A stretch of 15,351 bases of DNA from an uncultured Bacteroidota bacterium (GCA_902766265.1 CACXCY010000024.1:1-15351); one strand, 5' to 3'; shown: positions 1-9,547, counted from the first letter of the stretch. Notes: generated by a model from the sequence alone, not told the origin. Program-made: numbers and translations.

Positions 1-3000
1 CTCGCCGCTTCGCAAGCGTGCGACACCGTGCCTGTGTCGGAGGAGGTCACCTTGACCCTCTACGGTGGCTCCTTCATCGACAACGTATACGGTGGCGGCA
101 ATATGGGTTATGTCTACAAACACGACTTCACCCATCCCGGCAATACAACACCGCACCCCACCTTTGCATCTCCCGACAACTACGGAAGAATTACAGTGCA
201 CGTACACGGCGGTTTCTACAGAAACAATATCTACTGTGGAGCCCGTGGCGTGGAGAATATCGTTAACGGCCGTATGGCTGGCCGTCAGCTGGTGTATGGT
301 TTCAAGCAACTCAATATGGACAACGGTCAGGTCAAGAATGCTATCCACGGCGGTTCGGAAGCTGTGGACGACGGCTACCCCGACGAGTGCGACAGCATCC
401 CCACGGGCTACCTGACCCGTGCCAACTATTCCACCTACACCACGTTGCGTCCCTCCTCAGTTGTCAATGTTTTAGGCGGCGAGGTGGACGGTAACGTCTA
501 TGGTGGCGGCTATCGTGGTAATATCTACGGTTCGGTATATGTCAACATCGGTATTGACGCCGTGCGCGACTGCCAGGCCTGGACAACCAACTATTACGGT
601 GCCAACGACCCATACATGTCCTATCGCCCCAATATTACCGACCCCACCGCCGACGGCTATGTGGCGGCAGGTGACATATATATTGAAGGTTCTGTCTATG
701 CAGGTGCCGACTGGGGCGACGCCGGTGGACGCTATACGTTTGACAAACGTGGTGTCTGTGGTGGAGAGACCCGTATCCTCGTCGACGGCAAGGGCTACAA
801 CACCTCGGCGTTGTCGATGGGTTCCTCGCTTCCTTTTATGAACATCAACAGTAACCTCATCTGCTCCGGTACTTCGGTGGAGGGTGGCGACCTGGTGCGT
901 CATATCACCGTGCGTCACTACGGTCACTACTCTTGCGACCCCATGTCGGAGAAGACGCTCCACTCCATACAGCGTGCCGACTCGGTGTTGCTCGATAGCG
1001 TGGCCATCACCTTCCTCGGTGAGCGTGACGCCTACACGGCCTACAACTCGCCCGACTACTCCTTCTGCCGTTGCGACACCATCCTGATGAGGAACCGCAA
1101 TATCATTGCCATCAAGGCACCGGCTACCTATATGCGTAGCATGCAGTTCCTGAAGGCTGATGGACAATTGGTGGATGACCTGGCCGACTTGAGTGCTCTC
1201 TACAATGGTGCCATAACGCCCAGTGGCGTGGTGCCTGGTGTGACAAATTACCAGGGCGGCGACTCGCTTTATGCTTGTGATAACGACAGTTTATGTAAGT
1301 CGGTACCCGTTTGTGACGCTTTCGACATACCCACCGATTTCACCAAATTCTATATCGTCGACGGTGTCTATGTCAACGTCATTGATGAAAATGATGTGTT
1401 CGGCGAGGTGAAGGGCTTTGCCTACCTGATGGCCGACAGTAACTCCCAGGCATTCTTTAACGCCCGTCAGAAGACCGCTTCGGACAACTTACAAGACGGT
1501 GGTTTCTATGCCACCTGCCATTGTTTGAACACCTTTGGTGCTGGTGCTAATCCGGAATATCCATACGTGAACAGTGGTTTGGGTTACCGTACTTGGACGA
1601 TAGGCAACGGCGAATTGATTCGCAAACGTCAGGTCTCCATTGTGGCCAACTCTAATGTGCGGCTGATGCCGGATAGAAATATGAAGCTGGGAACGATGAC
1701 TGTGGGCTCGGGTGGCTCTTCGGTGACGACCGACAACTTGGCTCTGGCCAAGGCCACACTGGAGCTGCCTCCTACGGATGCAGGACACTACTATCGTATT
1801 AAGAATGTCATCGTGGACCAGGACAACGGCGGTCAGGTGGTGCTGCTCGGTGCTGCATACGACACCGTGGGTACTGACGGCTGGCGTTACCTCCAAGGCA
1901 GCAGCGATGTCGACGGTCGTGCCATCCTGGACAACCCCAACTATACGTTTGGTCTGTACATGCGTCTGAGTAGAAATTTCCAGACGGTTGCATGCCCCAC
2001 CGACACGGGCTACATCCGTACCCATACAGGTAACCAATATTACCCTTGTCAGGAAGCCAGCATTGTAGCAGGTAACGAGTACCTGCAGCAGTTGCACGGT
2101 TTTGTATCGCACCCTGTGGTCAACTATCTCAACGTAATACCCACCATGGACTTTTATCTGACCTACGACACCTCATTCAGTGTCACCATTGTCCGCGAAG
2201 TGGTGTTTACGATGGAAGAGTACGACAGCGTGGGTAACTTTGTGGCACCTATTGAGGTGACGCTCATCATCAGTACCGTCATCAAGGATTTCCACGATGA
2301 GGAGAAAGAAATTTTGGTGATGTATAATGAAGGCACCTCCAACTATTCGGTTCGCAAGGTGATTCTGCCGGCCTCCATGATTGAGCGTACCCTATATCTG
2401 GACAGCATCCACTGGACCCCATCGGTGGGTAGCGAGAATTACAGCAACTTCTTCAAGTTAACAACTGTCAGCAATACGACTGCTATTAGTGCCGCAGATC
2501 CCACCAACCGAGCAGTAGCAGTCACGGTGGCTCCCACGGAGGATTTGAGCGGAAGTGTCACTACCGGTATGGGTTGGCGATACACGGAGCCAGACGCAAG
2601 GGATATAGATGTATTCGCCCTCGGTAACGGCTCGGCATACGGTACCACCGCCCCCAACAATGGAGCGATGGGTTATGCCCTCCCAGGCAACGAAGGCAAG
2701 GGTCTCAAGGTGGGCTTGCTTGACGGTCGTGCCGCCGCCGCTTTCGATGTGGGCGTTCATTTTGACGGCTCGCTCATGTACCCGAAGGACACCATTATAG
2801 GTAAGATTCTGCTTTCGTTTATCTACGTCGACGGCGAGGGATCGGGACGCTACAACCTGACGATAAAGGTGAAGACCCGTCAGAAAGGTGATACCATATA
2901 CCTTGCTTCGAATCGCAGTGTGACCCGTGGCGGTCAAACGTTGACCCCCCACACAGGTCCCCTGAATATTGATGCGGGTAAGACCCCACAGGGCTATTTG

Positions 3001-6000
3001 CAAACGTTGGGCGATGCGCTGGATCATCGAGTCTACCAGGAGGGTGACGTGCTCTGCATCCTCGACACCATGATTATCGGTGCCGACAGTATATCGGAAC
3101 AGAATGTGGTGATGCGTGGTCAGGACTATAGTGCCATCCAGGTAATAAGATACTCGGGAAGCCATTACCAATTCCCCAGTAAGCTATGTGCCTATCGAGG
3201 ACCAATGTTCAGTATACGCAACCACGGTCAGTTGAGCACATACTACATGCGTTTCAACGGCAGTGGATGTACTCGCGTGAAACGTCATAGCCAAACGGGA
3301 GGAAATGGACCTGTCACGGTCGGCGGCAACCCCTATTATGAGAACGCCGTGCGTGACGGCGACACGCTGTTTGCCAGCGCGCCGATATTCCTACTGGAAG
3401 GTAGAGGTCGACTGACGCTCAACAACAACTCAATGCTCTACAATAATATCAATATGTGGAATGGCACCAGTGGCACGCCTGGCGGTGCTGTCGGCATCAA
3501 AGGCAACGGCGTTGACAAGCCCACGCTTACTATCACTAACAACGTAGAGATATATAACAACGCTGTATTGCGTACGGCGGCCACGAGTGGCAAACCATCA
3601 GGTGCCGGTGTCCATGTGGACAAAGGTTCGCTGGTGCTCGGAGTCTCGGCTCCCTCGTCGGCAGTCAACATTACGAAGAACTACTACATTACCTCGCAGT
3701 GCGGCACATCGGCGGGTACGACCTATCTGTTGCAGACTAACTCCACCGACGCCACAGGTTATCGCTATGCGCTCGACACGGCTTACCTCAACACGCAGGT
3801 GCGGAACGAGGTTCATCTGCTGAGCAATGTGTTCCTGCCGCGTACGGCACCCGCCGTCCCCGATCCCGACGTGCGGGTGTTGACCGACAACATCAGCACG
3901 GTGCTCTCATACAGCACGGAAATCCCCGAGAATACACGTATCGGTATCAACAAGTGGTTCCCCGGTGGCTATGACCATGTGGGTGAGGCGCCTCGCGACA
4001 CCATCTCGTTTGCCCATGTCTCGGTGGCCAACCAGCTGTATACGGCGCGCGCAGTACAACACCACAACTTCTCGAGTGATACCACAGAGTACAATGTATT
4101 CTTCCACCCGACCATAGGTCCCTACACGCTCTTCCTGCAGCGTTGCGCTACGTTCCATAAGATGAGCAATATTGCCAGTGTGGAACCGGCGGTGGCCGAA
4201 TACCGAATGAACGGCAATGCGTCGTGCCCCGTGGGTCTTGACTCTATCATTTATCGTGTCACCGGCGGTTTCTACCCCTACACCTATACATGGGAGCACC
4301 TCTACTACGGAGACGACAATAAGCTTGACTCGACGCTCCGTATCCGCACCTACACGACGCCTCACTCCAACGACCATGTGGTGGCCGGTCTGCAGAACGG
4401 TGATCCTACGCTGGCTAACGAGTCGAACGCCGACACCTGCCTGCTGGTGGATATGGTGATGCGGCCTACGGCAGCGGATTCCACGTTCTACTACCGTGTA
4501 ACGGCTACCGACCTGATGGGTTGTCAGCAGACCAAGTACATCGACGTTCAGGTGAAGAAGACCACGGGCACCACTGTGGATGAAAGTTCCTTCCTCAATA
4601 CAGCTGATGTGGTCAACATCAACGCAGTGGCAGTGCCTTCGGCAACACCGTCGACATCGAATGTGACGGACAAACATTGGAGCTGGGCAGACACCATCAC
4701 GGGTACCGATACCCGTGGGAGTGACTACCACGCCCGTGTGTACCGCGCGTTCCATGCCGTCACGCTGACCAAAGAGGTGCTGATGGAGAACTCGTGGGGC
4801 GATGTGGCCATGACGGCCTACGACGGTTCCGCCATCACTTCGGGAGTATCGCCTGTATGCGAGGGCTCACGTATCGAACTGCAAGCTACACCGGCGGCAA
4901 GAAAGTCCTTCCAGATGTGGGGCTTCGACCCGGCTGCCGGTCCGCATACCTACATCCTTATGCCTTCGGAGGACTACACGGTGCAGGCCTACTTCACACC
5001 GCTGAAACACTGGAGAGACTCCGTGACTACACCGCCTACTGACGGCTCCTATGTGACGCAGTATAATGGTGATGTGGATATCTACGGTGAGCAGGGTTTG
5101 GCTTGGCTCATCAGCCGCATCAACGGCTACAACGGCGTACAGCCGCTGCCGTTCCGCTTCAAGACGGTGCGCGTGCATCCGCGTACTGTGGGTGGTGGCG
5201 TTGCCGACATCTACAATATGGGTGCCTGCCTCTGGACACCGCTGGGCAACGCGGTGGAGAAGTTCCACGGACGCTTCATCGTGGATCCCAACGTGAAGAT
5301 ACGCGATATCATCATCAACGAGAAGAATATGTCCTACCTGGGCTTCTTCGGCTATCTTGACAGCGCATATCTCAATGGTATAGAGCTGCAGCGCGTCATG
5401 GTGCGCGGTCCGCACCATGTGGGTGGTCTGGCCGCTATGGCTCATGCCACCGATGTGGATGCTTGCGGTATCGTGGACAACACCACTGCCGGCATCGTGA
5501 CCATCCTCAGTGGTAACCACACGGTGGGTGGCTTGGTGGCTGAAGCCGACAACTCGACAATCAACTACAGCCAGTCGAAGGTGAAACTGCTGGGTAGCGC
5601 CGTCTACGCCGGTGGTGTGCTGGGACGTGGTACTGAAGTGACGGTGACCAATACACGCGCTATGGATACCTCCAATATGGATGCTATCTACATCGGCGGT
5701 ATTGTGGGTTACTCCACCGGTACACCGTCCGGTCCTGTGGGTGTCATCGGCGCTAAGGCGTCGACCGGCTCACGACTGGTGAACAACTATGTCAATATGG
5801 TGACGACCAATGGCTCGGCCAACGCCGGTGGCGTGGTGGGCTATGCCGACAACACCGATATCAGGAACAACTATGTATATGGTAGCATGAACGGCACTGA
5901 GGCCGTGGGCGCTGTGGCAGGTATCCTGCTCGACAACGTCAGCGCTACCAACAACTACTACCTCCAAGGTACTGCCAGCGATGCGGTGGGCTACGACGAT

Positions 6001-6819
6001 GCGGGTGCATTCCGTAACTACAGCTCGTTCCATGGCAGCGGCAACCAGTGCCTGATGACAACTCCTGTGGCGGGTGTCAATAACCTGACACGTGCCCTCA
6101 ACGACTGGGTGCGTTCTCAGCACGACACCACGCTGCTTTTCTGGCGCTCCGACCTCACCGGCACCGAGAACCACGGCTATCCGGTCTTTGGTACGCCTGA
6201 TATCATCCCGGTTTACGACACCATCGTTGCTACCACCTGCGACTACTATGAGTGGCAGAACCAGACGTTCACCGAGAGTGGCAGCTACAGCGTACACCAG
6301 ACCGACTCGGCTATCTATGTGGACAGCGTGACGACGCTGGTGCTGACGGTCAACAGCTCGACGTCTTCCGAGTTCACCGACTCGGTGCGTCTTGGTGAAA
6401 GCTACTCGGGCTACGGATTCTATCTTACAGAGCAGGAGACCGAGCGTGTACGCAATCTCGTGGACAGCATTGGCGTGGCTACCATACGTCTGGTGGACAG
6501 CTTGCTGACGGTACACGGTTGCGACAGTGTGGTAACTCTCTCGCTTATCGTATACAAGTCGGCAGAGGGCAACATCATCACCCCAGCTACCTTCGAGGTG
6601 AGGATTTATCCTAACCCGACACGTGGTGTGGTCAATGTGGAGGCCTCCGGATTGATGGAGGTGGAGGTGTACGACGCTTCCAGTCGCCGCATTGCCGACC
6701 GCAAGGTGTACGATACCGACAAGGTGCAACTCAACCTCACCAACTGCAGCACTGGTGCCTACTATCTCCGTGTGAAGACAGAGCAAGGTACCGTAGTGAA
6801 GAAAGTAATAAAGAAATAA
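1..6819 (+). CDS. Giant modular T9SS-secreted surface protein (5'-truncated by the window edge)
   Basis: The reading frame is open from base 1, so the real start and signal peptide lie upstream and the GTG at 28 is only internal. About 2270 residues are visible. Modules in order, by nucleotide: Gly/Tyr-rich repeats with VYGGG-type cores (about 50-720), a long beta-rich middle, a right-handed beta-helix-like Asn/Gly region (about 3130-3700, e.g. NNNSMLYNN), and a PKD/SprB-like segment (about 4205-4560). Then come an InlB-type 'bacterial repeat' domain (about 4755-5010), a GLUG module (about 5065-6210, units such as VGGLAA, AGGVLG, IGGIVG), a Cys-containing segment ending GCDSVVTLSL (about 6220-6555), and a type A T9SS sorting domain (about 6583-6816, YPNPTRG, final VVKKVIKK). 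In that family the C-terminal domain is removed on export and the protein is anchored or released outside the outer membrane. An adhesin or surface-structure role is inferred; no catalytic motif was recognised. Confidence 0.9.
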   Translation, partial: LAASQACDTVPVSEEVTLTLYGGSFIDNVYGGGNMGYVYKHDFTHPGNTTPHPTFASPDNYGRITVHVHGGFYRNNIYCGARGVENIVNGRMAGRQLVYGFKQLNMDNGQVKNAIHGGSEAVDDGYPDECDSIPTGYLTRANYSTYTTLRPSSVVNVLGGEVDGNVYGGGYRGNIYGSVYVNIGIDAVRDCQAWTTNYYGANDPYMSYRPNITDPTADGYVAAGDIYIEGSVYAGADWGDAGGRYTFDKRGVCGGETRILVDGKGYNTSALSMGSSLPFMNINSNLICSGTSVEGGDLVRHITVRHYGHYSCDPMSEKTLHSIQRADSVLLDSVAITFLGERDAYTAYNSPDYSFCRCDTILMRNRNIIAIKAPATYMRSMQFLKADGQLVDDLADLSALYNGAITPSGVVPGVTNYQGGDSLYACDNDSLCKSVPVCDAFDIPTDFTKFYIVDGVYVNVIDENDVFGEVKGFAYLMADSNSQAFFNARQKTASDNLQDGGFYATCHCLNTFGAGANPEYPYVNSGLGYRTWTIGNGELIRKRQVSIVANSNVRLMPDRNMKLGTMTVGSGGSSVTTDNLALAKATLELPPTDAGHYYRIKNVIVDQDNGGQVVLLGAAYDTVGTDGWRYLQGSSDVDGRAILDNPNYTFGLYMRLSRNFQTVACPTDTGYIRTHTGNQYYPCQEASIVAGNEYLQQLHGFVSHPVVNYLNVIPTMDFYLTYDTSFSVTIVREVVFTMEEYDSVGNFVAPIEVTLIISTVIKDFHDEEKEILVMYNEGTSNYSVRKVILPASMIERTLYLDSIHWTPSVGSENYSNFFKLTTVSNTTAISAADPTNRAVAVTVAPTEDLSGSVTTGMGWRYTEPDARDIDVFALGNGSAYGTTAPNNGAMGYALPGNEGKGLKVGLLDGRAAAAFDVGVHFDGSLMYPKDTIIGKILLSFIYVDGEGSGRYNLTIKVKTRQKGDTIYLASNRSVTRGGQTLTPHTGPLNIDAGKTPQGYLQTLGDALDHRVYQEGDVLCILDTMIIGADSISEQNVVMRGQDYSAIQVIRYSGSHYQFPSKLCAYRGPMFSIRNHGQLSTYYMRFNGSGCTRVKRHSQTGGNGPVTVGGNPYYENAVRDGDTLFASAPIFLLEGRGRLTLNNNSMLYNNINMWNGTSGTPGGAVGIKGNGVDKPTLTITNNVEIYNNAVLRTAATSGKPSGAGVHVDKGSLVLGVSAPSSAVNITKNYYITSQCGTSAGTTYLLQTNSTDATGYRYALDTAYLNTQVRNEVHLLSNVFLPRTAPAVPDPDVRVLTDNISTVLSYSTEIPENTRIGINKWFPGGYDHVGEAPRDTISFAHVSVANQLYTARAVQHHNFSSDTTEYNVFFHPTIGPYTLFLQRCATFHKMSNIASVEPAVAEYRMNGNASCPVGLDSIIYRVTGGFYPYTYTWEHLYYGDDNKLDSTLRIRTYTTPHSNDHVVAGLQNGDPTLANESNADTCLLVDMVMRPTAADSTFYYRVTATDLMGCQQTKYIDVQVKKTTGTTVDESSFLNTADVVNINAVAVPSATPSTSNVTDKHWSWADTITGTDTRGSDYHARVYRAFHAVTLTKEVLMENSWGDVAMTAYDGSAITSGVSPVCEGSRIELQATPAARKSFQMWGFDPAAGPHTYILMPSEDYTVQAYFTPLKHWRDSVTTPPTDGSYVTQYNGDVDIYGEQGLAWLISRINGYNGVQPLPFRFKTVRVHPRTVGGGVADIYNMGACLWTPLGNAVEKFHGRFIVDPNVKIRDIIINEKNMSYLGFFGYLDSAYLNGIELQRVMVRGPHHVGGLAAMAHATDVDACGIVDNTTAGIVTILSGNHTVGGLVAEADNSTINYSQSKVKLLGSAVYAGGVLGRGTEVTVTNTRAMDTSNMDAIYIGGIVGYSTGTPSGPVGVIGAKASTGSRLVNNYVNMVTTNGSANAGGVVGYADNTDIRNNYVYGSMNGTEAVGAVAGILLDNVSATNNYYLQGTASDAVGYDDAGAFRNYSSFHGSGNQCLMTTPVAGVNNLTRALNDWVRSQHDTTLLFWRSDLTGTENHGYPVFGTPDIIPVYDTIVATTCDYYEWQNQTFTESGSYSVHQTDSAIYVDSVTTLVLTVNSSTSSEFTDSVRLGESYSGYGFYLTEQETERVRNLVDSIGVATIRLVDSLLTVHGCDSVVTLSLIVYKSAEGNIITPATFEVRIYPNPTRGVVNVEASGLMEVEVYDASSRRIADRKVYDTDKVQLNLTNCSTGAYYLRVKTEQGTVVKKVIKK

Positions 6820-6831
6820 TGATATATGGGA

Positions 6832-6856
6832 GGCCGGCGGGCATGGCCCGCCGGCC
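6832..6856 (+). terminator. GC-rich perfect hairpin between giant protein and small protein
   Basis: Two perfectly complementary 11-base arms (GGCCGGCGGGC and its complement) enclose a 3-base ATG loop, 12 bases after the giant gene's stop codon. Outer TATG/CATA bases can extend the stem across a small bulge. No U-tract follows (ATAACATACAC), so it is a poor classical rho-independent terminator. It may act as a partial terminator, an attenuator or an mRNA-stability element that sets the ratio of the giant protein to the genes downstream. Confidence 0.55.
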
Positions 6857-6894
6857 ATAACATACACTATATTGACGAACTAATAGTAATAACG

Positions 6895-7110
6895 ATGCAG
6901 AAAAAAGACATAAAGAGCCCTTACCTTCCACCGATGCTCACCATCTACGAGTACGAGGTGGAGCACGGCTTTGCTCTTTCGAAAGAGGCGCATGTGCAGG
7001 AGGAGTTTTCAGAATTTACCGGTGCCGGTGGCTTTGGCGACGACCCCTTCAACCCCAGCAGTGGAAGCGGCGGCGGCAACGGAGAATATGAGGAGGGTCT
7101 GTGGTATTAA
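6895..7110 (+). CDS. Small protein of unknown function, 71 aa
   Basis: I cannot assign a function. The ATG at 6895 gives a 71-residue protein. It has a Lys-rich start (MQKKDIKSPYLPP), a central stretch alternating hydrophobic and acidic residues (TIYEYEVEHGFALS), and an acidic, Gly/Ser-rich tail ending EEGLWY. There is no signal peptide or membrane segment. The layout of basic start, Y-x-x-P, E-x-E-x-G core and acidic glycine-rich tail resembles short hypothetical proteins I associate with Bacteroidales fimbrial and surface-protein loci; that is from memory, not from a search. The gene lies 75 bases after the giant protein and 62 bases before the lipoprotein, same strand, so co-transcription is plausible. 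An in-frame ATG at 6826 would add 23 residues across the hairpin, but that stretch is not protein-like, so 6895 is preferred. Confidence 0.65.
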   Translation: MQKKDIKSPYLPPMLTIYEYEVEHGFALSKEAHVQEEFSEFTGAGGFGDDPFNPSSGSGGGNGEYEEGLWY

Positions 7111-7172
7111 TGTTATCGAACAGGGACTGTCGGTGTGCCCTCACACATCGTGGTCTGCAACACAAAAAAGAT

Positions 7173-9458
7173 ATGAAGAGATTAATGTTTCTGTCTCTGT
7201 TGACAGTAATGACAGTAAGCTTGATGACGGGCTGTAAAAAGGACGAGGTTCTCGTGTCCAAACAGTTTGGTGCCCGCGTGGAAGCCCCTGCGTCGGATAC
7301 GAAGACGTATCTGGTGAACGAACGTTGGGTGTATTGGGATATGGGCGATGCGCTCTCTGTGTCGGGCGATGCCGACGGCGGTACGGTACATGAGGCCGCT
7401 ATCATCAGTGGCGACGGTACCATCAAGGGTTATTTCCGTGCCGACGGACTGAATGGATCGGATACCAAGTATCTGTTTATCTATCCCCATAGCGCCAGCA
7501 ATACCATCAGCTATTCGAGTTCGTTCAACGCTGCGGTCAAGTTTCCGGCTGTGCAGGACTTCCGCGACGACTACACTTTCGGCAAGGATGCCTGCCCCAT
7601 GGTGGGTTATTCCGCCAGTGGCGACTCGGTGCTGTTCCACTCTTTGGCGGGTATGGCACGCATACAGCTGTTTTCCTCGTTGGGCACATCACAGCAGATT
7701 ACCAAGATTGAGTTGACTGAGATGAGCGACACTCCGAAGCAAATATCGGGGATGTTCACCATCAGAGACTACGACAAATACGACCCTTACCTGATAGGTA
7801 CAGGTGTGACCGATGAATCCAAGAAGATTACCATTAACTGCGACCCCGGTCGTACCATAGGTGGTGGGTCGGGCAACCTGTGCACTTTCTACCTCACATT
7901 GCCTGCCCTCAACGGCACGACGACCTACAAGCTGGGTGTGAAGGTGACCAACGCCGCCGGCAAACAGTGTACCAAGGTCTTGGGGGTGAAAGTGCGTCGC
8001 AACAGCATCATGAAGGTGCCGGCACTGGACATCACCGAGTGGCAAGATGCTCCCGACGGCACGGGCACGACAGCGATTTCGTTTGTTGGTAACGGTACCG
8101 AGACGCGTCCGTTCCAGATTTATACCGCAGATGAACTTGCACGGCTCCGCGACACGCTTAACGCGGGACGTCCCGTCAACGGACAACCAGTGACGGCAAG
8201 CACATACTTCGCCATTATGCGTTCTGACATCGTGCTGACGACGAGCAACTGGACATCAGGTATCAAGAACTTCACGGGGCGCATGTACTATGCCGCCACG
8301 TCGTCATCGACTACGCCCGGCATCACCAACAACAGCAACTACCCCATCTTTGCTTCTATATCGAGCAATGGCGTGGTGGAGGATATCACCATCAAGGGCG
8401 ACCATTCGCGCAATGTGGTGACGGCCTACAAGGGTTCGCCTCTGTGCGGCTTGAACAACGGTGTGATGCGCAACTGCCGCACGGCTACCGACGCCAACTT
8501 CAGCGTGACCACCACAGCGGCGGGAACGACGCTGAGCGGCTTGGCGGGCATCTGCGACAGCAACGCCGGCACCATCGAGGGCTGCGTCAACCAAGCACAT
8601 ATTAGCTGCCCAGGCCGTACCGCGGCGGGTATATGTCTCTACAACCTGCCGTCGGGCAAGGTGGTGGGCTGCTACGCTATTTCGACGGCCGACTACAGTG
8701 CCGCCGAGGCGGGTGCTGTGGTGTATAACAACCAGGGGCTGGTGCGTGCCTGCTACTTCGGTGGCGGCATCACGAGCTCTACCGCGTCGCTGGGCGGCGT
8801 GGTGTTCCATAACCACGGCCAGGTGCACAATTGCATGCTGACCACTGGGGTGGCTATCAGCACCACGGGCTCGTTAGGCGGCATCGCGTATGTCAACTGG
8901 TCGGACGGCGAGATTGACTCTTGCCAGAACAGCGCTACGCGGTTGTCGGCCAACGACACGGTGGGCGGCATTGTGGCCGTGATGCGCGGTGGCGAGGTGC
9001 GCAACAGCTACTGCGGCCGTGCTGCCTCGACAGTCGCCGCCTCTGCTGCAGGCATGGCCGGCGGCGTGGTGGGCTACTGTCATGCGGGTCGTGTGCGCAA
9101 CTGCTTCAGCCGTGTGAAGACCGAGGGCAATGACTACGGCGGTTTCGTGGGTGTGATGGACGGCGGTGAGTGTGCCAACTGCTATGCGCGGTTCGGCATG
9201 GTGTCCGCTGGCGGTTATTTCTATGGGCGCAATACGGGCGGCACCCTCCAGGGATGCTATAACTATAAGGTGGCGCAGACGGATGTCACCGACTTCACCG
9301 ATCCGGCAGCCACGATTGGCACTCACGACAACCTGACGGATGCCATGAACGATGGCATCGTGGACTACCTCTCCAGCAGCTCGCTGTACAGACCTTGGGT
9401 CGACGGCGGTGGCGGATGGGCTGTGTTCGGCGCAGCTGCCCGCTCGCACCGCAGATAG
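7173..9458 (+). CDS. Lipoprotein with fimbrillin-like N-terminal half and GLUG-repeat C-terminal half
   Basis: The start at 7173 is chosen because it gives a clean lipoprotein signal: MKRLMFLSLL core, lipobox MTGC, lipidated Cys21. The frame is open further upstream, but those residues are not signal-like. After Cys21 comes KKDE, a Lys-then-acidic pattern like the Bacteroidota surface-export signal, so display on the outer leaflet is likely. Residues about 28-290 look like a fimbrillin-type domain (TKTYL, then a W-x-x-GD element, YWDMGD). From about residue 305 a GLUG module begins with a typical entry (ETRPFQIYTADELARLRD), followed by repeated units of the GG-x-hydrophobic-x-x then N/S-C-Y/F type, and it closes with GWAVFG. 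Full length is 761 residues. The gene is last in the surface-protein block and is followed by a terminator. Structural or adhesive function is inferred; no enzyme motif was seen. Confidence 0.85.
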   Translation: MKRLMFLSLLTVMTVSLMTGCKKDEVLVSKQFGARVEAPASDTKTYLVNERWVYWDMGDALSVSGDADGGTVHEAAIISGDGTIKGYFRADGLNGSDTKYLFIYPHSASNTISYSSSFNAAVKFPAVQDFRDDYTFGKDACPMVGYSASGDSVLFHSLAGMARIQLFSSLGTSQQITKIELTEMSDTPKQISGMFTIRDYDKYDPYLIGTGVTDESKKITINCDPGRTIGGGSGNLCTFYLTLPALNGTTTYKLGVKVTNAAGKQCTKVLGVKVRRNSIMKVPALDITEWQDAPDGTGTTAISFVGNGTETRPFQIYTADELARLRDTLNAGRPVNGQPVTASTYFAIMRSDIVLTTSNWTSGIKNFTGRMYYAATSSSTTPGITNNSNYPIFASISSNGVVEDITIKGDHSRNVVTAYKGSPLCGLNNGVMRNCRTATDANFSVTTTAAGTTLSGLAGICDSNAGTIEGCVNQAHISCPGRTAAGICLYNLPSGKVVGCYAISTADYSAAEAGAVVYNNQGLVRACYFGGGITSSTASLGGVVFHNHGQVHNCMLTTGVAISTTGSLGGIAYVNWSDGEIDSCQNSATRLSANDTVGGIVAVMRGGEVRNSYCGRAASTVAASAAGMAGGVVGYCHAGRVRNCFSRVKTEGNDYGGFVGVMDGGECANCYARFGMVSAGGYFYGRNTGGTLQGCYNYKVAQTDVTDFTDPAATIGTHDNLTDAMNDGIVDYLSSSSLYRPWVDGGGGWAVFGAAARSHRR

Positions 9459-9517
9459 CGGGCGAAGGCGGCAGTGCCTTCCTAACTTTGAGTTTTCGAT
9501 TTTATAATTTTGTAATT

Positions 9518-9547
9518 GGGGGTTGGCTTTCGGGCCGCCCCCTTTTT
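9518..9547 (+). terminator. Rho-independent terminator of the surface-protein block
   Basis: A stem of GGGGG/CCCCC plus GGC/GCC with a small internal loop and a TTTCGG loop is followed at once by TTTTT. It lies 59 bases after the lipoprotein stop. A weaker 6-bp hairpin (GAAGGC/GCCTTC, 9464-9481) sits immediately after the stop codon. Confidence 0.75.

Noticed and set aside
5770..6867. Long open frame on the - strand opposite the end of the giant gene (365 codons)
   Set aside because: It lies wholly antisense to a gene with clear GLUG and T9SS domains, and its product is His/Val/Arg-rich with no recognisable motif. It is explained by the codon bias of the sense gene. The same applies to the other antisense frames at 472-1167, 1489-2112, 2458-3171, 3907-4755 and 4867-5520.
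7101..7172. Upstream GTG/ATG starts for the GLUG lipoprotein (7101 or 7110)
   Set aside because: They would place 21-24 non-signal residues before a textbook lipoprotein signal peptide; 7173 is the biologically sensible start.
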